Part shown: piece after piece, positions 32,461 through 43,318 of the stretch
How positions within the stretch are numbered: position 1 is the stretch's first letter
Layout of the letters: each line of letters starts with the position of its first letter
Assembly (NCBI GenBank): GCA_019925095.2
Contig: CM034392.1
Location: 19,634,387-19,698,386, forward strand
Direction: 5' to 3'
Origin: Dendrolimus kikuchii
Taxonomy: Eukaryota; Arthropoda; Insecta; Lepidoptera; Lasiocampidae
DNA length: 64,000 bases
Position numbers and translations under genes: made by a program
The notes under the pieces: model-generated
Seen by the model: the letters and a program-made list of their open reading frames with translations, nothing else
Told to the model about the DNA's origin: nothing
The model's database searches: none

Positions 32461-32710
32461 TGTTACGACGAAGCGAGGGGTCGGCGGAGGCAGCCTCTAT
32501 AAATATAGGACGCCTTTGGGGCGCATTTTTGTAGTTCGTTAGTAGTTCGTTAGTTCGTTCGCAGTTCATAAGAAGAAGCTCCCTCCCGCCGACGCCAACG
32601 AAGTCGAAGCCTCCCGTAGCATCGTTTTCGGTTGTTTTCATTTCGGAAAATCGGTTACCCGAACCAGCGACCAACCCTCTACAGTCCTACAGTCCACTGC
32701 AACACCAACA
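32461..32710 (+). repeat. BEL LTR A (lacks its last ~105 bp)
   Basis: It starts TGTTACGACGAAGCG after the polypurine tract, carries a TATAAATA box at 32498-32505, and aligns with LTR C up to CAACACCAACA. From there it passes straight into the gag leader (TCGTCTGGTCAGCTTCGAGC), whereas LTR C continues another 105 bp to CGTAACA. The break lies at an AACA word present at both points, which fits a microhomology deletion. The missing part includes the LTR terminus and the likely polyadenylation signal. Confidence 0.75.
32498..32505 (+). promoter_or_regulatory. TATA box of BEL LTR A
   Basis: TATAAATA lies 38 bp into the LTR. Transcription would start about 25-30 bp downstream, near GCGCATTTTTGTAG. 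Equivalent boxes lie at 43050-43057 and 53842-53849. Confidence 0.6.
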
Positions 32711-32750
32711 TCGTCTGGTCAGCTTCGAGCCGTATTGGAAGAACTGAAGT

Positions 32751-35700
32751 ATGCCGAATACGAGAAGCAGAATCGAAAAGGACGCTGCGCAGGCGAACAA
32801 GAAGAGTGCGACAGAGGTAGCAACAACCTCAACGACAACTGGCAGTGTCACGGCGGAATCCGGAACAGAGACTAGCTCAGTAAAAGCAACGACCGTAAAA
32901 GCAACGACAGTAAAAGCAACTGCCGTAAAAGCAACGCCAACGGCGTCGGCAACGACAGTAAAAGCAACAATGCCGGTCTCTGTTACGGATTTGCAGCCAC
33001 AACCACCGCCAGTTTTACGCGAAATACTTCGCAGAAAAGAATGCACTCTAGAAGAAACTTCAAGACCGCAGTCACTACGCTCCACGACTTCCCGCAGACG
33101 ACTTGCCGAGCTGGAAGCCAAAGAGAGACTAGCCGCATTGAAGTTGAAACAGTTGGAGGCAGCCGTTGAACTCGAACAAGCGAGAATAAATAGGCTACAA
33201 GCCGAATCATCGGACGATGATGACGTCATCGAAGAAAGCGAACTACCATCAAGAAGAGTGGACATGTGGTTCGAGAGACTGCCGCAAACGCAGGAACCAC
33301 ATGCCACAGAACCCCCCCCCCCGCCCCAGCGACGTTAGCCAGCGATATAGGGAGAATGAATGAACGGGGACAGGGCGTCCACGTCGGAAATATGGCACGC
33401 GGACAACGGGTCTCAGAACGAGGCCCGCCTGCACGTTCAAACGTCATGGATGTGACGTCACTGGCAGAAGCGATCACTGAAGCGGCGCGAACGAGCACAA
33501 GACAGGCGCAGCGATACATGCAAGAACTCCCGACCTTTAATGGAAATAGTGGCGAATGGCTGTCCTTCCAGGCAGCCTTTCGGGAAACGGGAGGGAGCTT
33601 CTCAGCAGGGGAGAACGTCGCGCGCCTACGTAGAAGCCTAAGGGGAGCCGCACTGGAGGCCGTCAGTGCCCTGCTGATTACCCAGACGGGGCCTGAAGAT
33701 ATTTTGAAGGCATTGGAAAGAAGGTTCGGCCGTCCAGATGCCCTTGTGCTGGGAGAAATGGAGAAAATGAAGACATGGACACGAGTCACCGACAGCCCTC
33801 GGGACTTGTGCTTATTTGCCAACAAGATGGCAAACCTAGTAGCAACAATTGAAGTATTGAACAAGCCGCAGTATTTACATAGCCCAGAGATGCTACGCGC
33901 GGCAGTGGAGAAGCTGACTCCAATCGTAAGGAACAAGTGGTACGACTATGCAGCTGTGAAGACCGAAGGGGTTCCGGAACTTAAGAAACTTGCGAGCTTC
34001 CTGAATGAAGAGGCAGACAAGTGCGCCGCGTATGCACCGATCGAACGCGAGAGCGAGATGGCACGATCGAAAAGGAGGACGGAGCACATACACATAGTGA
34101 ACAACGACAGTGAACGCGTGAATATGAGAAAAAGTGAACCGTGCCCAGTCTGCAAACGCGATCATAAACTTAGCGATTGCCGCAAGTTCGTCGGTGCGGA
34201 TGTGAGCGCGCGGTGGGACTTAGCCAAAAAGTGTAAAGTGTGCTTCCGCTGCCTGCGAAGTAGGCATCGACGTTCTTCGTGCCGCGCCCCGCCGTGTGGG
34301 GTGGAAAGGTGTACGCTACACCACCACCGCTTGCTGCATCACCAAAGGAGACCTGAAGTTAACGAGGTAAGTCCAAGTGCAGTGAGTGTGACGTCAGAAC
34401 CGGCGGGAGAAGTGTTAGCGTCCGCGATCAACAGCGTTATCAATGATGGAAGAAACAAACGACGTGCCTATCTGAAGGTGGCCCCGGTCGCTATAACCGG
34501 ACCGAGGGGCAGTCGTCACACCTACGCACTATTGGACGAAGGCAGCACCGTGACCATTATTGATGCGCAGCTGGCCGAGCAACTGGGACTTAGCGGACCA
34601 CGGGATCCCATGAAGATGCAGGGAGTCAACGGTGAAGAATCATCGCATGACTACAGCATGCGAGTGTCCGCCAGGATAAGAGGCTCATATGAAACAGAAG
34701 AACACACACTGAGGGACGCTCGCACAATAAAGAACATGAGCTTCTTCAGCCAGACCGTTCATCGGAGCGATGTGCAGGGCTGTGCACATCTGCAGGAGAT
34801 AGAAAATGTACTCATCTATGAAAGAGCTACACCGAAGATACTAATCGGCCAAGATAATTGGGAGCTGATTATTTCAAATGAAGTACGTAAAGGCCCGCGT
34901 CACCAACCGGTCGCCTCTCGTACGCAGCTGGGTTGGGTGCTGCACGGCTGCCGCACCTCAACCACATCGCCGGTCGTGTTCTGCTCACACTTGAGCATGA
35001 TGGAAGAAGACCACGACCCGCTTGAAGAAATTATGAAAAAATATTTCGCGTTGGAATCACTGGGAATCGAACCCAGAACGCAGGTTAGCGATCCGCAACA
35101 ACGCGCCTTGGAAATATTGGAAAAGAAAACTCGTCGTTTGGAAAATGGACAATTTGAAACGGGACTTTTATGGAAAGATGAAAGTTCACCTATGCCAAAT
35201 AATTATGAAAATGCATTGAAGAGACTTCAGAACTTAGAAAAAAAATTGGATCGCGATGAAGAGCTTAAAGCGAAGTATGAAGAGAGAATTGGAAATTTAA
35301 TGTTGTCAGGCTACGCCGAGCGCGCCTCCACTCCCCCCACCAGCGGGAGGACGTGGTATCTTCCCCACTTCGCCGTCGTGAATCCAGACAAGGAGAAAAT
35401 AAGGGTGGTCCACGACGCAGCCGCCAAGTATCATGGCAGAAGTCTGAACGATATGTTGCTGCCTGGACCCGACCTTCTTCGATCACTACCGGGAGTCATC
35501 ATGAAGTACCGGCAGTATCCAGTGGCAGTGTCTGCCGACATAAAGGAAATGTTCATGCAAGTGAAGATCATAGAAGCCGACAGGGATGCATTACGCTTTC
35601 TGTGGCGTGGCAACCGCCGCGATAGCGAGCCTCCAGAGGAATATAGAATGACGTCGCTCATCTTTGGTGCAACGTCTTCGCCTTGCGTAGCCTTGTACGT

Positions 35701-37354
35701 GAAAAACAAGAACGCAAGGGAATTTGAAAATGAAGACAGAGAAGCGGCGAGGGCAATAGTGGTCAATCATTACATGGACGACTATCTGCAAAGCCTTCAA
35801 ACAGTTGAAGAAGCCAGGAAAATGACAGCTGCCGTTGACAACATACAGCGGCGAGCGGGTTTCCAACTACGAGGGTGGACCTCCAATTATAAGGAGGCGA
35901 TTTCAAGCTTCGCGCCATCCGGTCAAACCACCGTTGAAATCGGCGGGAGCGAAAAAGAAAATAACGTTGAAAGAAAATTCAAGAAAATCAACGGGAAAAT
36001 GTTAATGTTGTCTGAGCGTAAACTCATTGCGCTCGCACAACGCGAATCGTTCGGCGATAAACCGCTCGATACGATACGTCGACGTCATAACAAGGGAGAG
36101 CTCGCCGGTTTAACTATAGAAACCGACGAACATAACATATTGCGACTGCGAGGAAGAATCGACGAGGCGCAAGAAATAAGCTACGAGATGGCCAATCCTG
36201 CCATCTTAGACGGGAAACATAAATACACAAAGTTGTACATACAACATGTACACGAGAAACTACACCATGGTGGCGTCGAGATGGTGGTCAACGAGCTACG
36301 ACAGCGGCTGTGGGTTATGAAGATACGGCCCTCAGTCAAAGCAGTGTTGAGGAACTGCCTCCAATGCCGACTGAGGAGGGCCCAGCCAGCGAGTCCATCG
36401 ACGGGGAGCCTGCCTGCAGCTCGCCTGGCGCATCACTCGCGCCCCTTCACCTTCACGGGCGTAGACTATTTTGGCCCACTGGAGGTGACCGTGGGCCGTC
36501 ACCGGGAGAAGAGATATGTGGCGTTATTCACATGTATGACGTCACGGGCACTACACCTCGAGGTCGTCGCGTCGCTGAGTGCTGACTCAGCCATCAACGC
36601 GCTGCGCCGCTTCATAGCGCGGCGCGGCGTCCCCACCGAACTCTGGAGCGACAACGCTACGTGTTTCCGCTCGGCCGACCGCGAACTCGCGGAGGCTGGG
36701 CGCGCCGTCGAAGAAGAAGCGTCGCGCCGGCAGATCGCCTGGCGGTTCTTACCGCCGGCGGCACCCTTCATGGCCGGCGCCTGGGAGCGCATGGTGCGCA
36801 CCGTCAAAGAGGCGTTGCGCGTCACCCTGCGCGAGCAGCGCCCGAGCGATGAGACGCTCGCCACACTGCTCGCCGAAGTCGAAGCCACCGTGAACTCGCG
36901 GCCGCTCACTCATGTGGCCGTGGGTCCCGACGAGCCCCCAGCCATCACGCCGAACCTGCTACTCCTGGGGCCGAACTGCCACATGCCGGCCCCCGGGAAC
37001 TTCGAGGCCAGCGACGTGACTGCGCGCGCGCACTGGAGACGCGCGCAGTACCTCGCCGATGTCTTCTGGCGACGGTGGGTGCGGGAGTACCTGCCGCTAC
37101 TACAATACCGGCGGGAGCCCTACGCAAGTGGTGACAACCCTAAGGTAGGCGATTTGGTTATTATTTGCGACCCAAATCTGCCCCGTAACACATGGCCCCG
37201 AGGACGAGTGACTGCAGTGCATCCCGGCAGAGACGGCGAGGTTCGAGTCCTGGACGTGACGACGGCCAGCGGACGAGTGCTGAGGCGGCCTACCAAGAGA
37301 GTCGTCGTGCTGCCCATAGGAGAATCGCGAGACGCGACGGCGGGAGAATGTTGA
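32751..37354 (+). pseudogene. BEL/Pao gag-pol polyprotein, unit 1, frameshifted
   Basis: This is the same protein as at 43319, but the C-run at 33312-33322 has 11 C instead of 9. That breaks the frame after about 190 codons and leaves a second frame from 33266 to the stop at 37352-37354. The downstream frame keeps the DUF1759 gag region, CCHC zinc knuckles, aspartic protease (LLDEGST), reverse transcriptase with YMDD, and integrase with its zinc-binding and DDE parts. The RNase H region is absent, as in unit 2. The start ATG at 32751 follows the leader after LTR A. The homopolymer could also be a sequencing error or a site of translational slippage. Confidence 0.8.
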
Positions 37355-37819
37355 CGACGACAAACACAATGTATGAAACTCACCGACCCGTCTCAATAGG
37401 CGATAAGAACATAGGTATAATTTGCTAAGCCTCATAGACTATGTATACGCGACCGTTAGGCGCAGGAAAGAGACGGGTCGGACTGAGATAGATATAGTTT
37501 ATTTTTAACCGTTATTAATTTGAAATTAAATAAATAAATTATAATTATAAGAATTGAATATAAAATGTAATAAGCCTTAACTCACTAGGAAATAAATGTT
37601 GTAGCGTTGTGCCTTTTATTGACCAGTAGGACCCTATTAGATCCCGGTAAATGAGACCGGGCTACGGGCGTGCAGAACGCCGCCTGGAGCCCGGGACTCA
37701 GCATGTAAAGGGAACCGGGTTACAGGCGTGCAGAACGCCGCCTGGAACCCGGGACCCAAAAGGGTAGCGGAAACCGGGCTACGGGACTGCAGAACGCAAC
37801 CGGAGCCCGGGATCCGTGA
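37355..37819 (+). other. BEL 3' untranslated region, unit 1, left of Jockey
   Basis: It contains the perfect 12-bp inverted repeat CCGACCCGTCTC (37383-37394) / GAGACGGGTCGG (37470-37481), an A/T-rich stretch with AATAAA words, and the three hairpin repeats. It ends abruptly at GATCCGTGA, where the Jockey begins. Confidence 0.75.
37656..37812 (+). repeat. Three tandem hairpin repeats, unit 1
   Basis: This is the same array as at 31985-32141. The sequence just upstream differs slightly (GACCAGTAGG against GAAAGTAGG in the other two). Confidence 0.85.
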
Positions 37820-37928
37820 CCGGGATCGGCGGTTCGCGGCGGCCTACACTATCTTACTGCCGTTTCGTAACGTGTTATGGCTGGGAGAGAAGAAACGGCG
37901 AAAGAAACTTCCCAGCAACACGCCTAGT

Positions 37929-40844
37929 CTATCCTGTGGGGGGGCTATGTCTCCTAACGTCCCTCGCAGGGACGTGGAGAGATCTTGATTGGCGGCGCCT
38001 GAGACGCCGCCGTCTGTGTCTGTCTGTCCGTGCCTGCCAGCCTGCCGTCCTAACCGCGGGCGGGCTGATCCGGGCCAGCCGTTTTGTGATAACGTCGACC
38101 CTGTCCGTGAGGACGTTACGCGGTCGTCGTACGAGAGCCTTTCGCCGAGGCTTATAATCGGACGCGGACACGACGAGCGGATTTCGATGATGCGGCGCGA
38201 GATCGAAATACTTACGCGAGAGCGACGTAATGTAGTTTTTGATGGAGGGAAGCTCCAGATCGCGGTGGAGGTCGACGTTACGCATATAGAGGGGAGCACC
38301 GACGGCTCTGCGCATGAATTTATTCTGCACAATTTGCAGTTTATCTAATAGGGCAGGCTTGGCATGGCCGAATACCACACTCGCGTATGTCATGATCGGG
38401 CGGATGCATGTTTTATACAGAGTAAGCTTGTGTCTGAGGGACATTTTGCTTCGTTTGTCTATCATGGGTGCTAAACGACCCATCACAAATCGCGCTCTAT
38501 TTCGGACTATAGTGATATGCTCGTTGAAGCGCAAGTTCCGATCTAGGGTGACACCAAGATATTTGGTGTACTTTGCCCAGGGGATTTGTTGGTCGTAGAG
38601 CGAAATGGTTTTTAGGCGAAGGCTAGCGCGTTTGGGGGAGCGAAGCGTGCCCGGGGAAAAGAACATTGCTGCGCTTTTCTCCGGGTTTACCTCTATCCTC
38701 CATTTGCGAAACCATTCGCCTAGCTCTGTGACAGCTGCCTGCAGCCGGACGCAAGCCATTTGTCGGTTGCGATCTGATGTATAGAGTGCGGTGTCATCCG
38801 CGAAGAGGGCCAACTCCACATCTGGAGTTTTTGGGATGTCGCTGGTGTACAGCGTGAAGAGTAGTGGCGACAGGGCCGAGCCCTGTGGTACACCGGCTGT
38901 GAGTGGGTGAGGGGACGAGCGCGTTCCCTCCACTCGAAAACGGAAGCTACGACCTAGGAGGAAGTCTCGCAAGATGAGCACGAGTCTGTCTGGCACACCG
39001 AACTGGTACAGCTTGTAAATCAAGCCGTTGTGCCAGACCTTGTCGAAGGCTTTTGCTACGTCTAGGAACAGTGCGGCTGTTCCTATAGGGCGGGGGCGAT
39101 GGGCAAAGTGAGATAATATGTGCTCCGTGATGCGGTGCACCTGTTGGACGCATGAGTGTCTGGCACGGAAGCCAAATTGCTCATCGGGTATTAGATGTTT
39201 GCTGAAGGCAAAATCTCTAAGTCGAGAGAGGATGACCCTTTCGTAAAGCTTGCTGAGTGCGCTCAGTAGGCTGATTGGACGGTAGCTGGACGGTTTATTA
39301 GCCGGTTTTCCCGGCTTGTGAATACCGATGACATCTGCCTCCTTCCAGATCGCGGGAAAGGAGCAGTTTGTTATGGCGGCATTGAAGATGCTCACCAGGA
39401 TTATAATTAGATGGGCGGGTAGAAGTTTTAAAACGCGATTGTTGATGCCATCGGTCCCTGGGGCCTTTCGCGGTTTGAGAGACTTGATCAGATCTTGCAC
39501 TTCTTCGACCGTGACCGTGTCGAGTGTGGTTTCCGCTGGTAAGGAGGATCTACGTTCGACCTCGGAGTCTACCTCCGTCAGGTGTGACTGGTCGACGTTT
39601 TGCGTAGTGGGGGAGCATTGAAGCTCTAGACTCTGAGCAAGGCACTCGGCCTTCTCCTCGTCATCGAACGCCTCGGTGTTGTCGGCTCTTTCTAGCGCGG
39701 GTATGACAGTAAGGGTGTCTGATCTGAGAGCTCTAGCCAGCTTCCAGTACGCCTGGTGAGTTGGTTCGATATCTCTCAACGTTCTGTCCCAACGTTGTTC
39801 CCTGACTTCCCGGATACGTAGTTTAACCTCGCGCTCTAGTTCGCGGAGTCGGACTCTGTTATCCTCGGTGGGATATCTGTCGTGAGCTCTGGAGGCGGCT
39901 CTCTTTTCCCTCAGCAGTACCCTCACCTCGTCCGGCAGGCATAAGTGGCGGTCATCCTCCACTGGCACCTGCCTGGACGAGTTCCGCACTGCGGATTGAA
40001 GGTGGCTGGTGAGAGCCTCGATTGCCGTCTCCGTGTCTTGGCGGGACTCGATATGGTCCGGGATGCGGTCCAGGTCTTCTGTGCTGGTTGCCTTGAGGAG
40101 GGTCTCAAGTCTCAACCAGTCCACAGAGGTCCTAGTTTCAGATGTCTGGTCTGTCTGTGGTCCTAATCTGAGTATAACCGGACGATGGTCCGAGTCTATA
40201 TCGTCCATCGTTTCGATCGAATGGAACTGAAGGGTTACGCCCCTCAGTAATGCTAGGTCGAGAATGTTTGGGGTCCCCCAGTCGCGGTTGGGGGGGTATC
40301 TTGTGGGGGTCAAGGGAGTTAGTATATCAAACAAAAGACTGTCTGATATATTTATGAGTGCTCTGCCATTGGGGTTAGTGGTATTGCAGTTCCACTGCTC
40401 GTGTTTGCAATTCAGATCCCCGGCTATTATAACAGCCGGGCCTAAGTTGAATAGGGCTTCTAGGTCTTTCTTATTAAGGGGTTTTTGGCATGCGAGGTAT
40501 GCTGAGACTATGACTAGGGGTTGGTGGCCAGTCATTGCTAGTCTGCAGGCGGATACCTCCATACCTTCTAGTGGGGGGGTGACTAGGGGCATGCAATGTA
40601 GAGATCTTCTGAAATAGATCAGGGTGCCGCCACCACGGCCTATCCTGTCATGTCTAGTGACCCGATAGTTAGAGATCTTTGGATCTCTATCACTCGGTTT
40701 CAGGAAGGTCTCCTGCACTAGTAGTATATCTACTTGATTGGTAACCAGGAAGTCATGGACCAAGTCGCGCTGGTTTCGAAGGCCGTTGGCGTTATAAGTC
40801 GCCAGAGTCAATGAGCGTGGTTTATTCCTACCTACATGCGCCAT
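37929..40844 (-). CDS. Jockey ORF2: AP-type endonuclease and reverse transcriptase, copy 1
   Basis: The product has 971 residues, which is full length for this clade. The N-terminal endonuclease/exonuclease/phosphatase domain covers about residues 10-230 (TYNANGLRN, QETFLK, GDLNCKHEQW, SDHRPVILRL). The reverse transcriptase covers about 455-760 (KAPGTDGI, LDVAKAFDKVW near 593, GVPQGSALSPLLF near 650, catalytic FADDTA near 681). The endonuclease nicks the target and the transcriptase copies element RNA at the nick. No RNase H follows, as usual in Jockey elements. The tail is Arg/His-rich. ORF1 ends 37 bp upstream. The frame is free of stops, so the protein may still be active. It differs from copy 2 at one visible residue (Thr in TSTEDLDR against Ser). 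Confidence 0.9.
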   Translation of the reverse strand: MAHVGRNKPRSLTLATYNANGLRNQRDLVHDFLVTNQVDILLVQETFLKPSDRDPKISNYRVTRHDRIGRGGGTLIYFRRSLHCMPLVTPPLEGMEVSACRLAMTGHQPLVIVSAYLACQKPLNKKDLEALFNLGPAVIIAGDLNCKHEQWNCNTTNPNGRALINISDSLLFDILTPLTPTRYPPNRDWGTPNILDLALLRGVTLQFHSIETMDDIDSDHRPVILRLGPQTDQTSETRTSVDWLRLETLLKATSTEDLDRIPDHIESRQDTETAIEALTSHLQSAVRNSSRQVPVEDDRHLCLPDEVRVLLREKRAASRAHDRYPTEDNRVRLRELEREVKLRIREVREQRWDRTLRDIEPTHQAYWKLARALRSDTLTVIPALERADNTEAFDDEEKAECLAQSLELQCSPTTQNVDQSHLTEVDSEVERRSSLPAETTLDTVTVEEVQDLIKSLKPRKAPGTDGINNRVLKLLPAHLIIILVSIFNAAITNCSFPAIWKEADVIGIHKPGKPANKPSSYRPISLLSALSKLYERVILSRLRDFAFSKHLIPDEQFGFRARHSCVQQVHRITEHILSHFAHRPRPIGTAALFLDVAKAFDKVWHNGLIYKLYQFGVPDRLVLILRDFLLGRSFRFRVEGTRSSPHPLTAGVPQGSALSPLLFTLYTSDIPKTPDVELALFADDTALYTSDRNRQMACVRLQAAVTELGEWFRKWRIEVNPEKSAAMFFSPGTLRSPKRASLRLKTISLYDQQIPWAKYTKYLGVTLDRNLRFNEHITIVRNRARFVMGRLAPMIDKRSKMSLRHKLTLYKTCIRPIMTYASVVFGHAKPALLDKLQIVQNKFMRRAVGAPLYMRNVDLHRDLELPSIKNYITSLSRKYFDLAPHHRNPLVVSASDYKPRRKALVRRPRNVLTDRVDVITKRLARISPPAVRTAGWQARTDRHRRRRLRRRQSRSLHVPARDVRRHSPPTG

Positions 40845-40881
40845 TTGTTACCGGTAACAAAATTTTAACTAGGTTGTTTAG

Positions 40882-42689
40882 TTATAACGACCTAAGTATC
40901 TGGAGGAGGTACGCGTGATCCATTTCAATCACGAGTTGATCCCGGAGGGAGGGTTGACTTGACTCTGAAACTTGTCTCAGTTTCCGAGCCAAGAGTTGGA
41001 CCTCTTCTAGGTCGAAGGGCAAGTTCTTGGCGAATTTAGTCGCCAAGGCTAAGTCCTCCGCTATAGAGTGGTGTGCTGACGGCCCAGAAGGTGCCTTCGA
41101 AATGGGGGCGGGGGCGGGGGTGGCCGGGAGTAAGCCGGCCGTAGCTGGGGCGCGCGCCCTTAACGGTGGGAACGCTTCCATCGCGGGAAGACCCGTCCAG
41201 TGGTTTACCACTGGAAGGGGGGCCGCCACGAATGCGGGTTTGTTCGGCACTTTCTTAGTGCCTTTTTGGGCATTGTCCTTTCCGACCTTACGTTTGGGTC
41301 GGGGGGCGGCAGGGCAGCCTCTGTAGTTTGCGGGGTGACCCGCTTTGCCGCAGAGGATGCAGCTCGGTGGCTCCGGGGAGTCCCGGGTGCGAGTGCACTC
41401 CGGGGTCCCGTGGTCCCCCAGGCACTTGACGCACCTGGGACGGGATTGACAATGTAGGGCAGAGTGCCCATAAAGTTGGCAGCGATGACACTGCCGCAAT
41501 GCATGTTTTTCGTGTGGACGTTCCACACGAAGGCCAGAGAGGCCACAGACCTTCTGAAGTTCGAAGATCTTTTTCCCCTCTGGGGAGAGGTCAAGGACAA
41601 CCAATACCAGGTTTAGAGGCGACTTTGTGGCGTCGCCTCTGTGCATACGGTGCACTTCGTGCACCGGTAGCGCTTGAGATTTAAGGTCCTCGAGAATGTA
41701 GGAACACTCGATTTCCTGTGGGAGTCCGCGGATTACAGCCCGAAGGCGTTTTTCTTCCGGCAAGGCATAAGTGTAGTAACCGATTTTACGGTCACATAAT
41801 AGAGATGTTAGGGCGCGGTGGTCACTTGAAGACGTGACCATAACTTTGATGCCGTGTTGGGTATCACGGGCTTCTTTAATAGAAATTGCCTTACCTGGCA
41901 GTTCCGAAGCGAGTTGGAGCCAGTGGGCTTTTTCGCGGATAACTAGGGGTGGCGGTGGGCGCTGGGAAGGTGGCCCAGGGCGGCTGGAGGGTGCCGCTGT
42001 CGGTTTGCTGCCCGCAGTGGGTGCGGGGTTGGGGGGGACCTCCCTCTGGGTCTTACGCTTTTTCGAGCGATTGACGGTTATAAAACCGTCATCGTCTTCG
42101 CGGTCAGGGGGATGTTCGCGGGAGGCGCGACATCCATGGGGGTTAATTCATCAGCCAGTGAGAGAGGGGCATCCCTGAGGTATTGCGGACCTTCAGGGGA
42201 CAAGTCGATTTCTCGACGAGAATCGATTACTCGGTGGATAGGAGATCGCGAACGTGATGTCGCTGAACTCGCGGAGCTCGAACGCGGTTGTCCCGACGCG
42301 GAACCGCGGGAATACGAGGCGCGCGATTTTGGTGCCACACGGTGCGTATCGCTGAGCGGGGGTGCGGGCGGCGGGCGAACCGGTAACGTAGCGGGTACGG
42401 ACGCGGGGGGGGCGAGCGCTATGGCGGAGCGCAGGTAGTCCGCGGTAAGCGCGGCGGCGGGGGTCGCGGGGGGTGCGATGGTCGCGGCAGACGCGGGCGC
42501 GGGGAGGGGGGCCTGCCCGGGGGCCCCTTGCAGGTGTATCGGTTTCTCGGAATTAAGTTCCGAGATAACGGACGCGATTGATTGGGACTCCGCAGTCCCC
42601 AAAAATTGATTTAGTACCTGAGGGAATTGCTGCCGTAAAAACGACAGCAAACCCTCCAACGGCGATGGAGAAGACTCCACGCCGTCCAT
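40882..42689 (-). pseudogene. Jockey ORF1 (Gag-like nucleic-acid-binding protein), copy 1, frameshifted
   Basis: The likely start is the ATG at 42689 (MDGVESSPSP). The first frame stays open to 42078 and the second, one base shifted, carries the rest and ends at 40882. The C-terminal half shows a PRE_C2HC-like region (RLRAVIRGLPQEIE) and three zinc knuckles (CHRCQLYGHSALHC, CVKCLGDHGTPEC, CILCGKAGHPANYRGC), which bind element RNA. The Pro/Ala-rich N-terminal half is low complexity. The site of the shift is not certain because several G/C runs lie in this part. Disruption should prevent a full ORF1 product unless there is frameshifting. Confidence 0.75.
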
Positions 42690-42861
42690 TGTCCCTAAAG
42701 GGGACGAACGATTTGGTGGAAAAACCACCTGATGACGCACTTTTCACTGCACTGTCACAGAAAAAACACAAATCGACCGTGTGAGCGAACGAACACAACG
42801 AACACGAATAACGGACTGCCGAGGCGGAACGGGAGACGTGCGCGCGCGACGAACGACAGCG

Positions 42862-43012
42862 ATTACGACGTCCCGCTAACAAAAACCATGGGTCACAACT
42901 GTGTAAGGACCCTCGAAATGTACTAAGATCTAGGGTGTACCAAAATGTATAATAGTGGTAAGTTAACATAAGGCTTAATGTATGTAAAATTAAGGAAATA
43001 AAGTAAAGGGGG
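42862..43012 (+). other. BEL 3' untranslated region, unit 1, right of Jockey, with polypurine tract
   Basis: It resumes at ATTACGACGTCCCGC, about 110 bp further into the BEL sequence than in the third copy, and ends in the purine tract 42992-43012 before LTR B. Confidence 0.75.
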
Positions 43013-43278
43013 TGTTACGACGAAGCGAGGGGTCGGCGGAGGTAGCCTCTATAAATATAGGACGCCTTTGGGGCGCATTTTTGTAGTTCGTTAGTAGTTC
43101 GTGAGTAGTTCGAGACAAGCAGTAGTTCGCAGTTGATAAGAAGAAGCTCCCTCCCGCCGACGCCAACGAAGTCGAAGCCTCCCGTAGCATCGTTTTCGGT
43201 TGTTTTCATTTCGGAAAATCGGTTACCCGAACCAGCGACCAACCCTCTACAGTCCTACAGTCCACTGCAACACCAACA
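43013..43278 (+). repeat. BEL LTR B (lacks its last ~105 bp)
   Basis: It starts TGTTACGACGAAGCG and has TATAAATA at 43050-43057. It shares the GTGAGTAGTTCGAGACAAGC block with LTR C, which LTR A lacks, yet it has the same 3' truncation as LTR A (CCAACA directly joined to TCGTCTGGTC). It therefore combines a C-like body with an A-like 3' edge, which is expected of a recombinant LTR. Confidence 0.75.
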
Positions 43279-43318
43279 TCGTCTGGTCAGCTTCGAGCCG
43301 TATTGGAAGAACTGAAGT

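Larger units (their letters stand above)
37820..42861 (-). mobile_element. Jockey-clade non-LTR retrotransposon, copy 1 (3' UTR deleted)
   Basis: It is antisense to BEL. It carries ORF1 (40882-42689) and ORF2 (37929-40844). Compared with the second copy, its left (3') edge lacks about 280 bp of 3' untranslated sequence together with the adjoining BEL sequence, and its right edge lacks about 110 bp of BEL sequence after CGACAGCG. Both copies sit at the same BEL position, so they descend from one insertion that was later duplicated. No poly(A) tail is visible. Confidence 0.85.

Noticed and set aside
31740..32722. Reading the whole ~1-kb region repeated three times as the BEL LTR
   Set aside because: A polypurine tract directly followed by TGTTACG, matched by CGTAACA at 54168-54174, shows that the LTR starts at 32461. 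The upstream part is 3' untranslated sequence of the preceding unit.
36499..36909. Minus-strand and off-frame plus frames over the integrase region (also 47065-47475)
   Set aside because: They are shadows of the G+C-rich pol frame with no motif of their own.
37349..37422. LTR start at TGTTGACG next to the gag-pol stop
   Set aside because: It has purines upstream, but this start has no matching CA end at a copy boundary. The later polypurine tract with a 7-bp inverted terminal pair is a better fit.
37844..38332. A 162-codon minus-strand frame overlapping the Jockey ORF2 tail (also at 48755-49243)
   Set aside because: It overlaps the C-terminus of ORF2 in another frame and is explained by high G+C content. 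No domain is recognised.
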